Source: CAYMDD01 sp964409675 (lineage in GTDB: Bacteria; Pseudomonadota; Alphaproteobacteria; Rickettsiales; SXRF01). From it: a stretch of DNA of 10,308 nucleotides. Under the pieces are notes generated by a model, which was given only the letters and a program-made list of their open reading frames with translations, ran no database searches and was not told the origin of the DNA. This document shows positions 1-5,388 of the stretch, in pieces. The DNA lies in assembly GCA_964409675.1 (NCBI GenBank), contig CAYPEF010000087.1, forward strand, positions 1-10,308, given 5' to 3'. Each line of letters opens with the position of its first letter. The stretch's first letter is position 1. The position numbers were made by a program, and so were the translations under genes.

Positions 1-30
1 GATGAAGCGGAAGAGACCGAAGCGGCATAA
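1..30 (+). CDS. C-terminal end of an upstream gene (partial)
   Basis: Reading from base 1 in frame 1 gives DEAEETEAA followed by a TAA stop at 28-30, about 20 bases before a strong terminator. The acidic, alanine-rich tail and the terminator directly behind it make this a believable gene end. Nothing here identifies the family. Confidence 0.6.
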   Translation, partial: DEAEETEAA

Positions 31-50
31 GCAAACGTCCAGACTAAATA

Positions 51-85
51 AAAAAAGCACTCCTTTTTGGAGTGCTTTTTTTATT
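51..85 (+). terminator. Rho-independent terminator of the upstream gene
   Basis: AAAAAGCACTCC (52-63) pairs perfectly with GGAGTGCTTTTT (69-80) around a TTTTT loop, and the descending arm runs on into T-rich sequence to about 85. It ends the rightward gene that stops at base 30. Because the ascending arm begins with an A-run, it could also work from the other side, but no leftward gene ends there. Confidence 0.9.
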
Positions 86-152
86 TTAAAAGAGTAATTC
101 TGAAGAATCGAATAGTAGGCACCTCAAAATATTTCCCCTCATATAGCCTAAT

Positions 153-182
153 TTGCCATCCCCGCGCAGGCGGGGATGGCAA
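153..182. repeat. REP-like GC-rich palindrome
   Basis: TTGCCATCCCCGC (153-165) is the perfect reverse complement of GCGGGGATGGCAA (170-182), with loop GCAG. No T-run follows on either strand, so it is not a standard terminator. The CCCCGCGCAGGCGGGG core resembles dispersed REP-type palindromes known from many proteobacteria. It lies between two terminators, in otherwise featureless sequence (86-204). Confidence 0.7.
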
Positions 183-204
183 GGATGTTATTAGTACTAC
201 CAAG

Positions 205-231
205 AATAAAAAAAGCCCCGCATGAGCGGGG
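205..231 (-). terminator. Rho-independent terminator of the 242-862 gene
   Basis: CCCCGC (216-221) pairs with GCGGGG (226-231) around ATGA. Read leftward, the hairpin is followed by CTTTTTTTATT (bases 215 to 205). It starts about ten bases past the TAA-side end of the leftward gene at 242 and is the obvious end of that transcript. Confidence 0.85.
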
Positions 232-241
232 AGAGGGGGAG

Positions 242-862
242 TTAGTGGGTGGTGACTTCTTCCGCCTTGACGGGAGTTGAGGCTCTTTTCTTTTTGCCTG
301 CGCCGTCCGTCTCAGGGGCGGAGAGTTGGGCCTGCGTGGCAGCGGGAGCGTATTTCTGCTTCAGCTGCACCATGGCCTTCTCATATTGCACCGAAAGGTC
401 CGGGGCGATGCTTTTCAGCCGCAGGAAGACGGGAATCAGGTGCTCCCGCGCCCGCTTGTAGCTGTCAGCATCCTCCACCGATTCGATGACCAGCTGCATC
501 TCGTCTTCGAACTCCATCACTTCATTCTGGAGTTCTTCCTGGTACTCCTGCGCGCGCAGGCGCTTATTCAGGCTCTCAACATAGCGGTTGTCATCGAACT
601 TGCCGGTGAAGACGTCGGAGTTGAAGCTGAGGTACGAAAGCCCCTTGGTCAGCGCGTCGGTGAGCGCTTTCTTGGCGGCGTCTTCGTCCACGTAGGGCCG
701 CCCGCCGAATTTATCCACCGTGGTCAGCTGGTTACTGGCGCACACGGAAAACGGCTCCGAGCGTTTGCCGTTCCAGATGTACCAGATGTTCACTACGGCA
801 AACACCAGGTTATGCTCGAAGCGGAAACCTGCCTCGAAGCTGTATAGTTCGCTTGATTGCAT
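242..862 (-). CDS. Protein with a Sak/Rad52-like (phage ssDNA-annealing type) core motif
   Basis: This encodes 206 residues; ATG at 862-860 has a good ribosome site (GGAGA, five bases upstream). Residues 20-95 hold a hydrophobic strand (FAVVNIWYIW), an 'NGKRSEPF' turn, and then an acidic-start helix block (DEDAAKKALTDALTKGLSYL, 59-78) followed by FNSDVFTGKFDDNRYV (80-95). From memory, this order and the 'ALTDA...K.LS.LGF.ADVF' signature recall single-strand-annealing proteins of the Sak/DUF1071/Rad52-like group in phages. Those usually have about 50-60 more residues at the N-terminus, which are absent here. Residues 97-135 look coiled-coil; the tail (189-195) is Lys/Arg rich. The gene stands alone, with its own terminator and no phage neighbours. 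The coding call is solid; the family link is an inference from motif recall and could be wrong. Confidence 0.72.
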   Translation of the reverse strand: MQSSELYSFEAGFRFEHNLVFAVVNIWYIWNGKRSEPFSVCASNQLTTVDKFGGRPYVDEDAAKKALTDALTKGLSYLSFNSDVFTGKFDDNRYVESLNKRLRAQEYQEELQNEVMEFEDEMQLVIESVEDADSYKRAREHLIPVFLRLKSIAPDLSVQYEKAMVQLKQKYAPAATQAQLSAPETDGAGKKKRASTPVKAEEVTTH

Positions 863-1044
863 TGTTTCTCCATTCGCGCGCCTTGCGGCGTGCGGTGTTA
901 AACCGGCGGTAAGGCCGGGGTTGGTGATACAGGGTTCAGTTCGGCTGACAGAAGTTCCGGGCGGGTCGGCGCGTGAATTCGGCGCGTATGTTGACTGGGT
1001 TTAGCAGTGCCTTGGCTGGTGGTTGGCGCAGCATTTTCTGTACG

Positions 1045-1050
1045 ATTATA
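1045..1050 (-). promoter_or_regulatory. Possible -10 element for the 242-862 gene
   Basis: Read leftward, bases 1050-1045 give TATAAT. No good -35 lies at 16-18 bases, and the leader to the ATG at 862 would be about 175 nt. It is the best -10 match in the gap but weak as a promoter on its own. Confidence 0.25.
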
Positions 1051-1142
1051 TATAGCACAAAATCGGTGGGGATTAAATGGTTTTTCTATGAGATAACAAC
1101 GCTCAAGCGTGCTATTTTTGATTTTTGTGCAGAAAAACTTTC

Positions 1143-1285
1143 TTTCCCTCCCTCTGGAGGGGGGAGGATAGAAATCCTTAGCGCTTGCGCTTAGGATTTC
1201 TTGGTGGGGGCGACTCTCTCCTCCGCTGTCATAGTGCGGATGCGCCACCCCCATCCAACCTTCCCCCCTCAAGGGGGAAGGCTTT
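1143..1285. repeat. Compound palindromic repeat, copy A (intergenic)
   Basis: This element fills much of the 440-base gap between 862 and 1305. It contains four structured parts: a C/G hairpin (about 1146-1167); a 15-bp-arm hairpin AGAAATCCTTAGCGC / GCGCTTAGGATTTCT (1170-1184 and 1187-1201, loop TT, one internal T-T mismatch); an inner CTCCGC...GCGGA hairpin (about 1221-1240); and CCTTCCCCC / GGGGGAAGG (1259-1267 and 1273-1281). Its right half, read on the minus strand, matches the repeat inside dnaE at 6525-6602 closely (CCCCCTTGAGGGG, then a G-rich run, then CATCCGC and GCGGAG). The rest of the gap (863-1142) holds only the possible -10 and a short ACGCT-CA-AGCGT inverted repeat near 1100. 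Confidence 0.8.
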
Positions 1286-1304
1286 AGCAACGTAATGTTT
1301 TTGG

Positions 1305-1649
1305 TTATGCCAGTTCCTTGGGCCGGTAATAAGCAAAATCCGGCGGGGCACCGGCTGCTTCGCGCCAGTGGAGGCTGCGCTCGTTAAGCTCATTAAAATC
1401 CGCGCTGCCGGCTTCCAGCTGCTCGCACAGGCGCACGGCTTTTTTCAGTTGGGATTTGGAGAGGTGCAGGATAGCCGGTTCCTTGATGCGCCCGTACCAG
1501 ACGCCGCCGATTACATTATCCAGGACGATACGCTGGAAATGCGCCGGCTCAACTGCCAGCCAGCCGAGCGCGGAGGCGAGCGCGGGGAGTGTTTCCTGCG
1601 TATAATGGAAGTAGCGGGAGATCAGCGCGCTGCGCTCATCGTCATACAT
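1305..1649 (-). CDS. Hypothetical protein, 114 residues, coupled to the SDR gene
   Basis: The product begins MYDDERSALISRYF and ends YYRPKELA. I chose ATG at 1649-1647 because it comes 4 bases after the TGA of the SDR gene and has GGTGA four bases upstream, so translation is probably coupled. A longer reading from 1742 overlaps the SDR gene and has low-complexity content. No signal peptide or membrane segment is visible. The protein is mostly helical by composition, with many Leu, Ala and Glu, a Trp-Tyr segment (GGVWYGRI) in the middle and a helix LSKSQLKKAVRLCEQLEAG in the second half. I do not recognise the family. Its only clue is co-transcription with an oxidoreductase. Confidence 0.8.
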   Translation of the reverse strand: MYDDERSALISRYFHYTQETLPALASALGWLAVEPAHFQRIVLDNVIGGVWYGRIKEPAILHLSKSQLKKAVRLCEQLEAGSADFNELNERSLHWREAAGAPPDFAYYRPKELA

Positions 1650-1653
1650 ACAA

Positions 1654-2358
1654 TCACCAGGGAATGACGTTCCGGTCGCGGTAGAATTTGCCGGTTGCGC
1701 CCTTCGCGCCGCCGGTGGCCAGCCAGACAATCGTATCCGCACCCTGCTGCACGGTACGCGGGGCCTGGCTGCCGCCCATGTCGGTCTTCACCCAGCCGGG
1801 GCAGACGGAATTGACGCTGATGCCCTTTCCCTTCAGCTCCGCCGCCAGAATGCGCGTGACAGCATTGAGCGCGGTTTTGGAGATGCGGTAGGCGGGCGAT
1901 GCTCCCTGCATGTCCGACAATTGGCCCATGCCGCTGGAGAGGTTGATCACTTGCGCCGCGGGCGCTTTCTCCAGCAAAGGCAGCAGAGCGCGCGTGAGCA
2001 ACAGCGGGCCGAGCGTGTTGGTGGTGAAGGTGTCTCGGATTTTGGCGGTGGAGACGGTGAGGGCGGTGTCTTCATTGTCCTGATAGATGCCGGCATTATT
2101 CACCAGCGCGTCCAAGCCCGGAATCATGACTTGCAGTTTCTCCGCAGCCTGCGCGATGGAGTCTTCATCAGATACATCTAGCGGCAGCCATGTCACGTCC
2201 AGCCCGTCGCCTGCAAGTTCAGCGCATGCGGCTTTCGCGCCGGTTTGATTGCGCGCGCCGAGGAATACGCGGAAACCCTGCTGCGCCAATTCACGGCAGG
2301 TTTCAAAGCCGATTCCTTTATTGCCGCCGGTGACCAGCGCAGTTTGTGCCGTTGCCAT
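1654..2358 (-). CDS. Classical short-chain dehydrogenase/reductase (SDR), NADP-type
   Basis: This is a Rossmann-fold oxidoreductase of the SDR family, close in style to carbonyl reductases. Numbered from the first possible Met at 2367, it shows the cofactor motif TGGNKGIG (13-20), Arg39 after the second strand (usual for NADPH preference), D64 of LDV, NNAG (90-93), catalytic N117, S144/S145, Y160-x3-K164 and the PG motif (190-191) with T195. All catalytic positions are intact, and the length (234-237) is normal for the family. I prefer ATG at 2358: AAAGG lies about eight bases before it but directly abuts the ATG at 2367. It heads a two-gene unit with the 1305-1649 gene. The substrate cannot be told. 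An inverted repeat over its promoter suggests repressor control. Confidence 0.93.
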   Translation of the reverse strand: MATAQTALVTGGNKGIGFETCRELAQQGFRVFLGARNQTGAKAACAELAGDGLDVTWLPLDVSDEDSIAQAAEKLQVMIPGLDALVNNAGIYQDNEDTALTVSTAKIRDTFTTNTLGPLLLTRALLPLLEKAPAAQVINLSSGMGQLSDMQGASPAYRISKTALNAVTRILAAELKGKGISVNSVCPGWVKTDMGGSQAPRTVQQGADTIVWLATGGAKGATGKFYRDRNVIPW

Positions 2359-2383
2359 GCTATGCATCCTTTCGCTAACCCCA

Positions 2384-2418
2384 ATTATATGGTAGCCGCC
2401 TCGCTTGATCTCAAGCGA
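2384..2418 (-). promoter_or_regulatory. SDR promoter with overlapping operator-like inverted repeat
   Basis: Read leftward, TATAAT lies at 2389-2384 and TTGAGA at 2414-2409, with a slightly long 19-base spacer. An inverted repeat with 8-base arms, TCGCTTGA (2401-2408) and TCAAGCGA (2411-2418), separated by TC, covers the -35. This is the usual form of a dimeric repressor site. No regulator gene is adjacent, so its ligand and regulator are unknown. Confidence 0.5.
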
Positions 2419-2470
2419 TCAATACCTCCGCTGACAGAAATTTTATTTACCTTCATTTGCGCATGGATGG

Positions 2471-2499
2471 TGTTTTTACATGTAATAATGTGCTATACA
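2471..2499 (+). promoter_or_regulatory. Possible extended -10 promoter for the RNA/attenuator and SDR remnant
   Basis: TGCTATACA (2491-2499) is an extended -10 (TG at 2491-2492, TATACA at 2494-2499). The -35 at the right distance (TGTTTT, 2471-2476) is poor. Transcription would start near 2506 and run into the terminator-like hairpin at 2536-2593. Confidence 0.4.
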
Positions 2500-2505
2500 T
2501 ACATA

Positions 2506-2593
2506 CAGGAGATTCCTGGACTATCATTCCATTTCACCGCCGCCCCGCACACCGCTGAACCGAGCATGACTCTGTGGGGGCGGCGGTTTTTTT
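2506..2593 (+). ncRNA. Candidate small RNA or attenuated leader (about 88 nt)
   Basis: The transcript predicted from the promoter at 2471-2499 would begin with a small hairpin, CAGGA-GAT-TCCTG (2506-2518). It would end with a long GC-rich hairpin and T7 run. Two hairpins, a start and a stop within 90 bases fit a free-standing sRNA. They equally fit a leader whose terminator controls the gene that once followed at 2606. No protein frame is evident in it, and no known Rfam family is recognised by eye. Confidence 0.35.
2536..2593 (+). terminator. Long GC-rich terminator hairpin
   Basis: ACCGCCGCCCC (2536-2546) pairs perfectly with GGGGCGGCGGT (2577-2587). CACA (2548-2551) and TGTG (2573-2576) extend it after one bulged G. 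TTTTTTT follows at 2587-2593. The ribosome site of the dead SDR gene begins right behind it (AGGAGG, 2595-2600). The hairpin therefore sits in the leader of that gene rather than at the end of another. Confidence 0.8.
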
Positions 2594-2605
2594 CAGGAGG
2601 CCGAT

Positions 2606-2830
2606 ATGAGTCTGGATATCGCAGACGCAGCAGAATAGGTGTGCATCAAACCGCAGACCCAGGAACACCAGCCGGGCCGGGAAGATCAGATGGACCCGCA
2701 GCCGCAGGATTTCATGGAGCATTACAAAGCCGCCGGGAAGCTGGAAGGCAAGATGGCCATTATCACCGGCGGCGACAGCGGTATCGGCCAGGTGCTGCAC
2801 CCGAACGGCGGCAGCATTGTGAATGGGTAA
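2606..2830 (+). pseudogene. Collapsed SDR gene (YhdF/YghA-like), nonsense codon plus internal deletion
   Basis: ATG at 2606 has a strong AGGAGG site, but the frame stops at TAG 2636-2638 after MSLDIADAAE. The same frame continues from 2639 with the N-terminus typical of YhdF/YghA-type SDRs (QTQEHQPGREDQMDP, then GKLEGKMAIITGGDSGIG). After the GIG of the cofactor motif it jumps to QVLHPNGGSIVNG and a stop. The latter is the C-terminal end of the same family, where 'TGQ.LH.NGG' is normal. About 200-230 internal residues are missing, including NNAG and YxxxK. The GGCC at about 2786-2789 can belong to either edge, which suggests a short-homology deletion. What remains could at most give a 63-residue peptide from GTG 2639; it cannot be a working enzyme. 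Family recall is strong; the deletion mechanism is inferred. Confidence 0.85.
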
Positions 2831-2834
2831 TTCT

Positions 2835-2938
2835 TGTCGTGCGCGGTAACGCGTAGCATTGACCGGGGGCCTATTTCTCCCCTTGCGCCAGCCGTGAAAT
2901 GGTTCCCCGGTCGGCCCTGCGGGCCGCCGAGGACGACA
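2835..2938. repeat. 104-bp three-hairpin palindromic element, copy 1
   Basis: Outer arms TGTCGTGCGCGG (2835-2846) and CCGAGGACGACA (2927-2938) pair at 10 of 12 positions. Inside are GACCGGGG / CCCCGGTC (2861-2868 and 2905-2912) and GGCCC-TGC-GGGCC (2913-2925), with a weaker CGCG-GTAA-CGCG near the left edge. Its reverse complement matches the element at 5389-5492 at 36 of the first 40 bases by eye, and both copies are 104 bp. It fills the space between the SDR remnant and the EEP gene. Confidence 0.8.
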
Positions 2939-2944
2939 GGGATA

Positions 2945-3700
2945 TTAAGTATCCACCACCAGCAGCAGCGCATCATGATCCGAATAGCTTTGCGGGATGA
3001 CCTGCACGTTGCAGTTGGAGGCAATCGCTTCCGAGACGATGCATAAATCCAGGCACATGCGCCAGCGGGCGAACTGGAAGGTGGGGACGGAAGGATCGCT
3101 CAATATTTGCAGGTTCAGGCCGTCCAGCAGCGGCGCGGCTTCATTGAAGCCGCTGAAGATGTTGAAGTCTCCCATGATAATAACATTGCCCTCGATGGAT
3201 TTCACCATCTCGCGCAGATCTAGGAACTGGCGGCGACGGGTTTCTTTCTTCAATGAGAAATGGGTGAAGATCAGCGTAAGGTCATCGGCGAGCTTCAGCT
3301 GATAGACCAGCCGCTTCGCGCCGATGCTCATGTAATGCTTGCAGAACTCCAGCTCCGATTTGGCAATGAACCCATTGCATTTGCCCTGCGCCACCGACAT
3401 GCGCGACAGGCGGCTGCCTTGTGCGTATTTATTCTCGATATCGAAGAAATGATAATGCGGGTCGATCAGCGCGTGGATCTGGTTGAAGTAGGCATTATTC
3501 ACCGAGCCGCGGTCCACCTCCAGCAGGCAGCAAATGTCCGGCTCATGGTCACGGATGATGCGCTTCAGCCCGTTGAGCGATTTCATCTGCGCTTTCACCG
3601 GCGCGTGGAAATGCCGGTAGGAGAAAAACACATGATGCGCGAAGCTGCCGCCGATATCGCGCGCATATCCCATGTTGCTGAGCAAAATACGGTGTTTCAT
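2945..3700 (-). CDS. Endonuclease/exonuclease/phosphatase (EEP) family protein, YbhP-like
   Basis: This encodes 251 residues, starting at ATG 3700-3698, two bases after the stop of the phospholipase-D-type gene. The 326-residue reading from 3925 would overlap that gene and is rejected. EEP landmarks appear in order: an opening LLSNMGYARD (the usual first strand; Asn9), LLEVDRGS with metal ligand E61, IFTHFSLKKE with H147, GDFN (177-180; D178 and N180) and SDHD (240-243) with D241 and H242. The family hydrolyses phosphodiester bonds in nucleic acids, inositol phosphates or sphingolipids. Partner genes suggest a lipid role here. No signal peptide is evident. There is no clear ribosome site, so translation is probably coupled to the upstream gene. 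The E. coli counterpart YbhP sits beside clsB in the same way. Confidence 0.88.
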   Translation of the reverse strand: MKHRILLSNMGYARDIGGSFAHHVFFSYRHFHAPVKAQMKSLNGLKRIIRDHEPDICCLLEVDRGSVNNAYFNQIHALIDPHYHFFDIENKYAQGSRLSRMSVAQGKCNGFIAKSELEFCKHYMSIGAKRLVYQLKLADDLTLIFTHFSLKKETRRRQFLDLREMVKSIEGNVIIMGDFNIFSGFNEAAPLLDGLNLQILSDPSVPTFQFARWRMCLDLCIVSEAIASNCNVQVIPQSYSDHDALLLVVDT

Positions 3701-3702
3701 GG

Positions 3703-4788
3703 CTACAGAAAGTGCCGCATGGGTTTCAGGAAGTAGGAAAGGAATTTCTCGCGCATGGGGCGGTGCTTCCATATGCTGTAGGTAAGCATTTCGGCGTGTG
3801 ATATATCGTCGATGAAATGCTCCTTCAATTCGCGGATCATCGCCGGGTCGGTGGTGACGATATTGGCTTCGCGGTTGTGGAAGAAGCTTAAAGAATCGAG
3901 GTTGGAGCTGCCCACTGCCGCCCAAGCGTCATCCACCACGATGGTTTTGTTATGCAGCATGCATTTCTTGTACATATACACGCTGCCTCCTGCCTTCAGG
4001 ATTTTTCCCGCCGCCTGACGACCGAATACCAGGCAAGGCAAATTGCTCTGGCAGGAAAGCATCACCGACACGCGCACGCCGCGCGCCATCGCTTTTCTCA
4101 GCATGCGAATGAACTGGCGGCGCGGGACAAAATAGGGGGTGGTAAGATAGATTTCCTTTCGCGCCGCATTGATCGCCTGCATTAGCTCCTTGTAATAGGC
4201 GTTGCGGCGCTTGCGCCCGGCGCTGACGATCAAGGCGAAATCGCCGAACTTCTCATGGAACTTGCGCAGGCCGTAGCGCTTGCCGAGCTTCACGTTACGC
4301 CACAAATCGTCAAAATGCTGCGAGAAGGCCCGCACCAGGTCGCCGCGCAGTCGCAAATGCGTATCGCGCCATGTCTCCATCCGCTCATCGATGCAGACGC
4401 CGCCGGTAAAAACAGTCTTGTCATCGATAATCATAATCTTGCTGTGATCGCGCGGGAACAGCATGTCGATCCATTTGCGCCAGCGTACCACGGGCGGGTT
4501 GAAAAACTCCAGATCAATGCCTGCCTTGCGCAATTCCTGCGGCAGGTGTGAGAGAAAAAACTCGGCGCTGCCCATGGCGTCGATTACCAGCCGTACCTTC
4601 ACTCCTTCGGCCACTTTTTTCTTGAACAGCTCCATGAAGCGCCTGCCTACGGCGTCGGCGCGGAAAATATATTGCTCGAAATGGATGGAATGCAGCGCTT
4701 CCTCGCATTCGCGGTACATGGCCTCCCATGCGGATTTCGCATCAAGGTAGAATTGCCATGTCATATCCGAGGGGTGTTTATCGCTCAT
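3703..4788 (-). CDS. clsB: Phospholipase D-family cardiolipin synthase (ClsB-like)
   Basis: This protein has two HKD (HxKx4D) motifs. Numbered from the first possible Met at 4812, they are H123-K125-D130 (HSKIMIID, then TGG) and H287-K289-D294 (HNKTIVVD, then GSSNLD). Two complete HKD halves make one active site that swaps phosphatidyl groups to form cardiolipin or related lipids at the inner membrane. No N-terminal membrane segments are present, as in ClsB rather than ClsA. Total length is 361-369 against about 413 for E. coli ClsB. Met starts are possible at 4812, 4803 and 4788. I chose 4788 because a leader reading frame ends in an ATGA overlap there, while AATTTTTT precedes 4812; the choice is uncertain. 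The EEP gene follows at once in the same direction, giving the clsB-ybhP pairing. Confidence 0.9.
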   Translation of the reverse strand: MSDKHPSDMTWQFYLDAKSAWEAMYRECEEALHSIHFEQYIFRADAVGRRFMELFKKKVAEGVKVRLVIDAMGSAEFFLSHLPQELRKAGIDLEFFNPPVVRWRKWIDMLFPRDHSKIMIIDDKTVFTGGVCIDERMETWRDTHLRLRGDLVRAFSQHFDDLWRNVKLGKRYGLRKFHEKFGDFALIVSAGRKRRNAYYKELMQAINAARKEIYLTTPYFVPRRQFIRMLRKAMARGVRVSVMLSCQSNLPCLVFGRQAAGKILKAGGSVYMYKKCMLHNKTIVVDDAWAAVGSSNLDSLSFFHNREANIVTTDPAMIRELKEHFIDDISHAEMLTYSIWKHRPMREKFLSYFLKPMRHFL

Positions 4789-4823
4789 GCGCAAGCTTTG
4801 CATGGGTTGCATAAAAAATTCAT
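4785..4823 (-). other. Possible 12-codon leader peptide before the clsB-like gene
   Basis: ATG at 4823-4821, with AAGG six bases upstream, opens MNFLCNPCKACA. Its TGA (4787-4785) overlaps the ATG at 4788 of the clsB-like frame (ATGA). This would couple the two and explain why that start lacks its own ribosome site. Three of twelve codons are Cys. It is short enough to be chance. Confidence 0.25.
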
Positions 4824-4854
4824 ATGGAGCCTTGGTTTATACATATATAAGCGT

Positions 4855-4860
4855 ATTATA
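4855..4860 (-). promoter_or_regulatory. Possible -10 for the clsB-EEP unit
   Basis: Read leftward, bases 4860-4855 give TATAAT; a second AT-rich stretch (TATATATGTATAAA) follows just downstream. No good -35 is seen at 16-18 bases. It lies in the 131-155-base divergent gap shared with the rhodanese gene. Confidence 0.35.
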
Positions 4861-4890
4861 CTGAATTGCGAGGGCGTTTCATATCGCTCC

Positions 4891-4920
4891 TTTACATGCG
4901 GTTTGCTACGCTTGCATTAT
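4891..4920 (+). promoter_or_regulatory. Probable promoter of the rhodanese gene
   Basis: TTTACA (4891-4896) and CATTAT (4915-4920) are 18 bases apart. The start would fall near 4927, leaving a short leader that contains just the ribosome site (GGAGAGG, 4933-4940) before ATG 4944. Confidence 0.4.
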
Positions 4921-4943
4921 TCATAACAGATCAGGAGAGGGAC

Positions 4944-5288
4944 ATGAAAACCATCGACTTTAAAACGCTGTTCGACATGCGCATCAACCAGGATAATTAT
5001 GTCCTGATTGATGTGCGCTCCTTCGATCAGTTCGACCAGAAGCATATCACCGACGCCGATAATATCCCGCTGGATGAGGCGACGTTTACCGATCTGGTGG
5101 AGAAGCGCGTGGTATCGAAGGAAGCCAAAATCATTGTCTATTGCGGCGGCGAAACCTGCCCCCTCTCCGAAAAAGCCGCGCAGAAGCTGGAACAGGCCGG
5201 TTTCACCAACGTACTGGTGTACAAAGGTGGCGTAAAAGACTGGTACGCCCACGAAAAAGAACTCTCCGCCCACCACGCCGCAGCCTAG
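4944..5288 (+). CDS. Single-domain rhodanese (sulfurtransferase)
   Basis: This is a 114-residue, one-domain rhodanese starting at ATG 4944 behind a strong GGAGAGG site. Landmarks are LIDVRSFDQF (21-30) with the conserved DVR, HITDADNIPLDE (34-45) in place of 'HI.GA.NIP', the active-site loop YCGGETCPLSEKAA (66-79) with Cys67 as the likely persulfide carrier, and YKGGVKDW (93-100) near the end. The loop differs from the common C-R-x-G-x-R-S form: it has a second Cys (72) five residues on and no Arg, as in the 'YC.G..CP.S' subgroup. The function is probably sulfur transfer or persulfide handling in the cytoplasm. No signal peptide is present. It is divergent from the clsB-like gene and appears to be transcribed alone; no functional link to that gene is implied. 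Confidence 0.92.
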   Translation: MKTIDFKTLFDMRINQDNYVLIDVRSFDQFDQKHITDADNIPLDEATFTDLVEKRVVSKEAKIIVYCGGETCPLSEKAAQKLEQAGFTNVLVYKGGVKDWYAHEKELSAHHAAA

Positions 5289-5297
5289 ATACATTTT

Positions 5298-5370
5298 CCC
5301 TCTCCCTTGAGGGGAGAGGGTTGCATCTTCTTAGCGCGCTTGCGCTTAGAAGATGCTGGGTGAGGGTGAC
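5298..5370 (+). repeat. Compound palindromic repeat, copy B (intergenic)
   Basis: CCCTCTCCC (5298-5306) pairs with GGGAGAGGG (5312-5320) around TTGAG. Next comes a nested hairpin GCATCTTCTTAGCGC / GCGCTTAGAAGATGC (5323-5337 and 5342-5356, loop GCTT), 14 of 15 paired with a T-T mismatch. Then follows GGGTGAGGGTG. It begins ten bases after the rhodanese stop. There is no T-run, so it is not an ordinary terminator, though it may protect the mRNA 3' end. Confidence 0.8.
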
Positions 5371-5388
5371 GGCGGTGCAGTATGGCTA

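Noticed and set aside
326..847. 173-codon rightward frame over the 242-862 gene
   Set aside because: The leftward gene has a ribosome site, a terminator and a recognisable motif; this frame has none.
1143..1285. CRISPR-like array
   Set aside because: The repeats are palindromes of different sequence and spacing, with no regular spacers and no cas genes.
898..1290. 130-codon leftward open frame
   Set aside because: It is mostly translated repeat (PSPLRGEG start) plus intergenic sequence, with no ribosome site and no protein-like pattern after the repeat.
3260..3736. 158-codon rightward frame opposite the EEP gene
   Set aside because: It is antisense to a gene with clear catalytic motifs, and its His/Arg/Ala-rich composition is typical of a shadow frame.
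3701..3925. 75-residue N-terminal extension of the EEP protein
   Set aside because: It would overlap the end of the clsB-like gene by over 200 bases and is low in protein-like content; ATG 3700 gives the normal EEP start.
5298..5320. Terminator for the rhodanese gene
   Set aside because: The hairpin is strong but has no T-run on either side; it belongs to the repeat.
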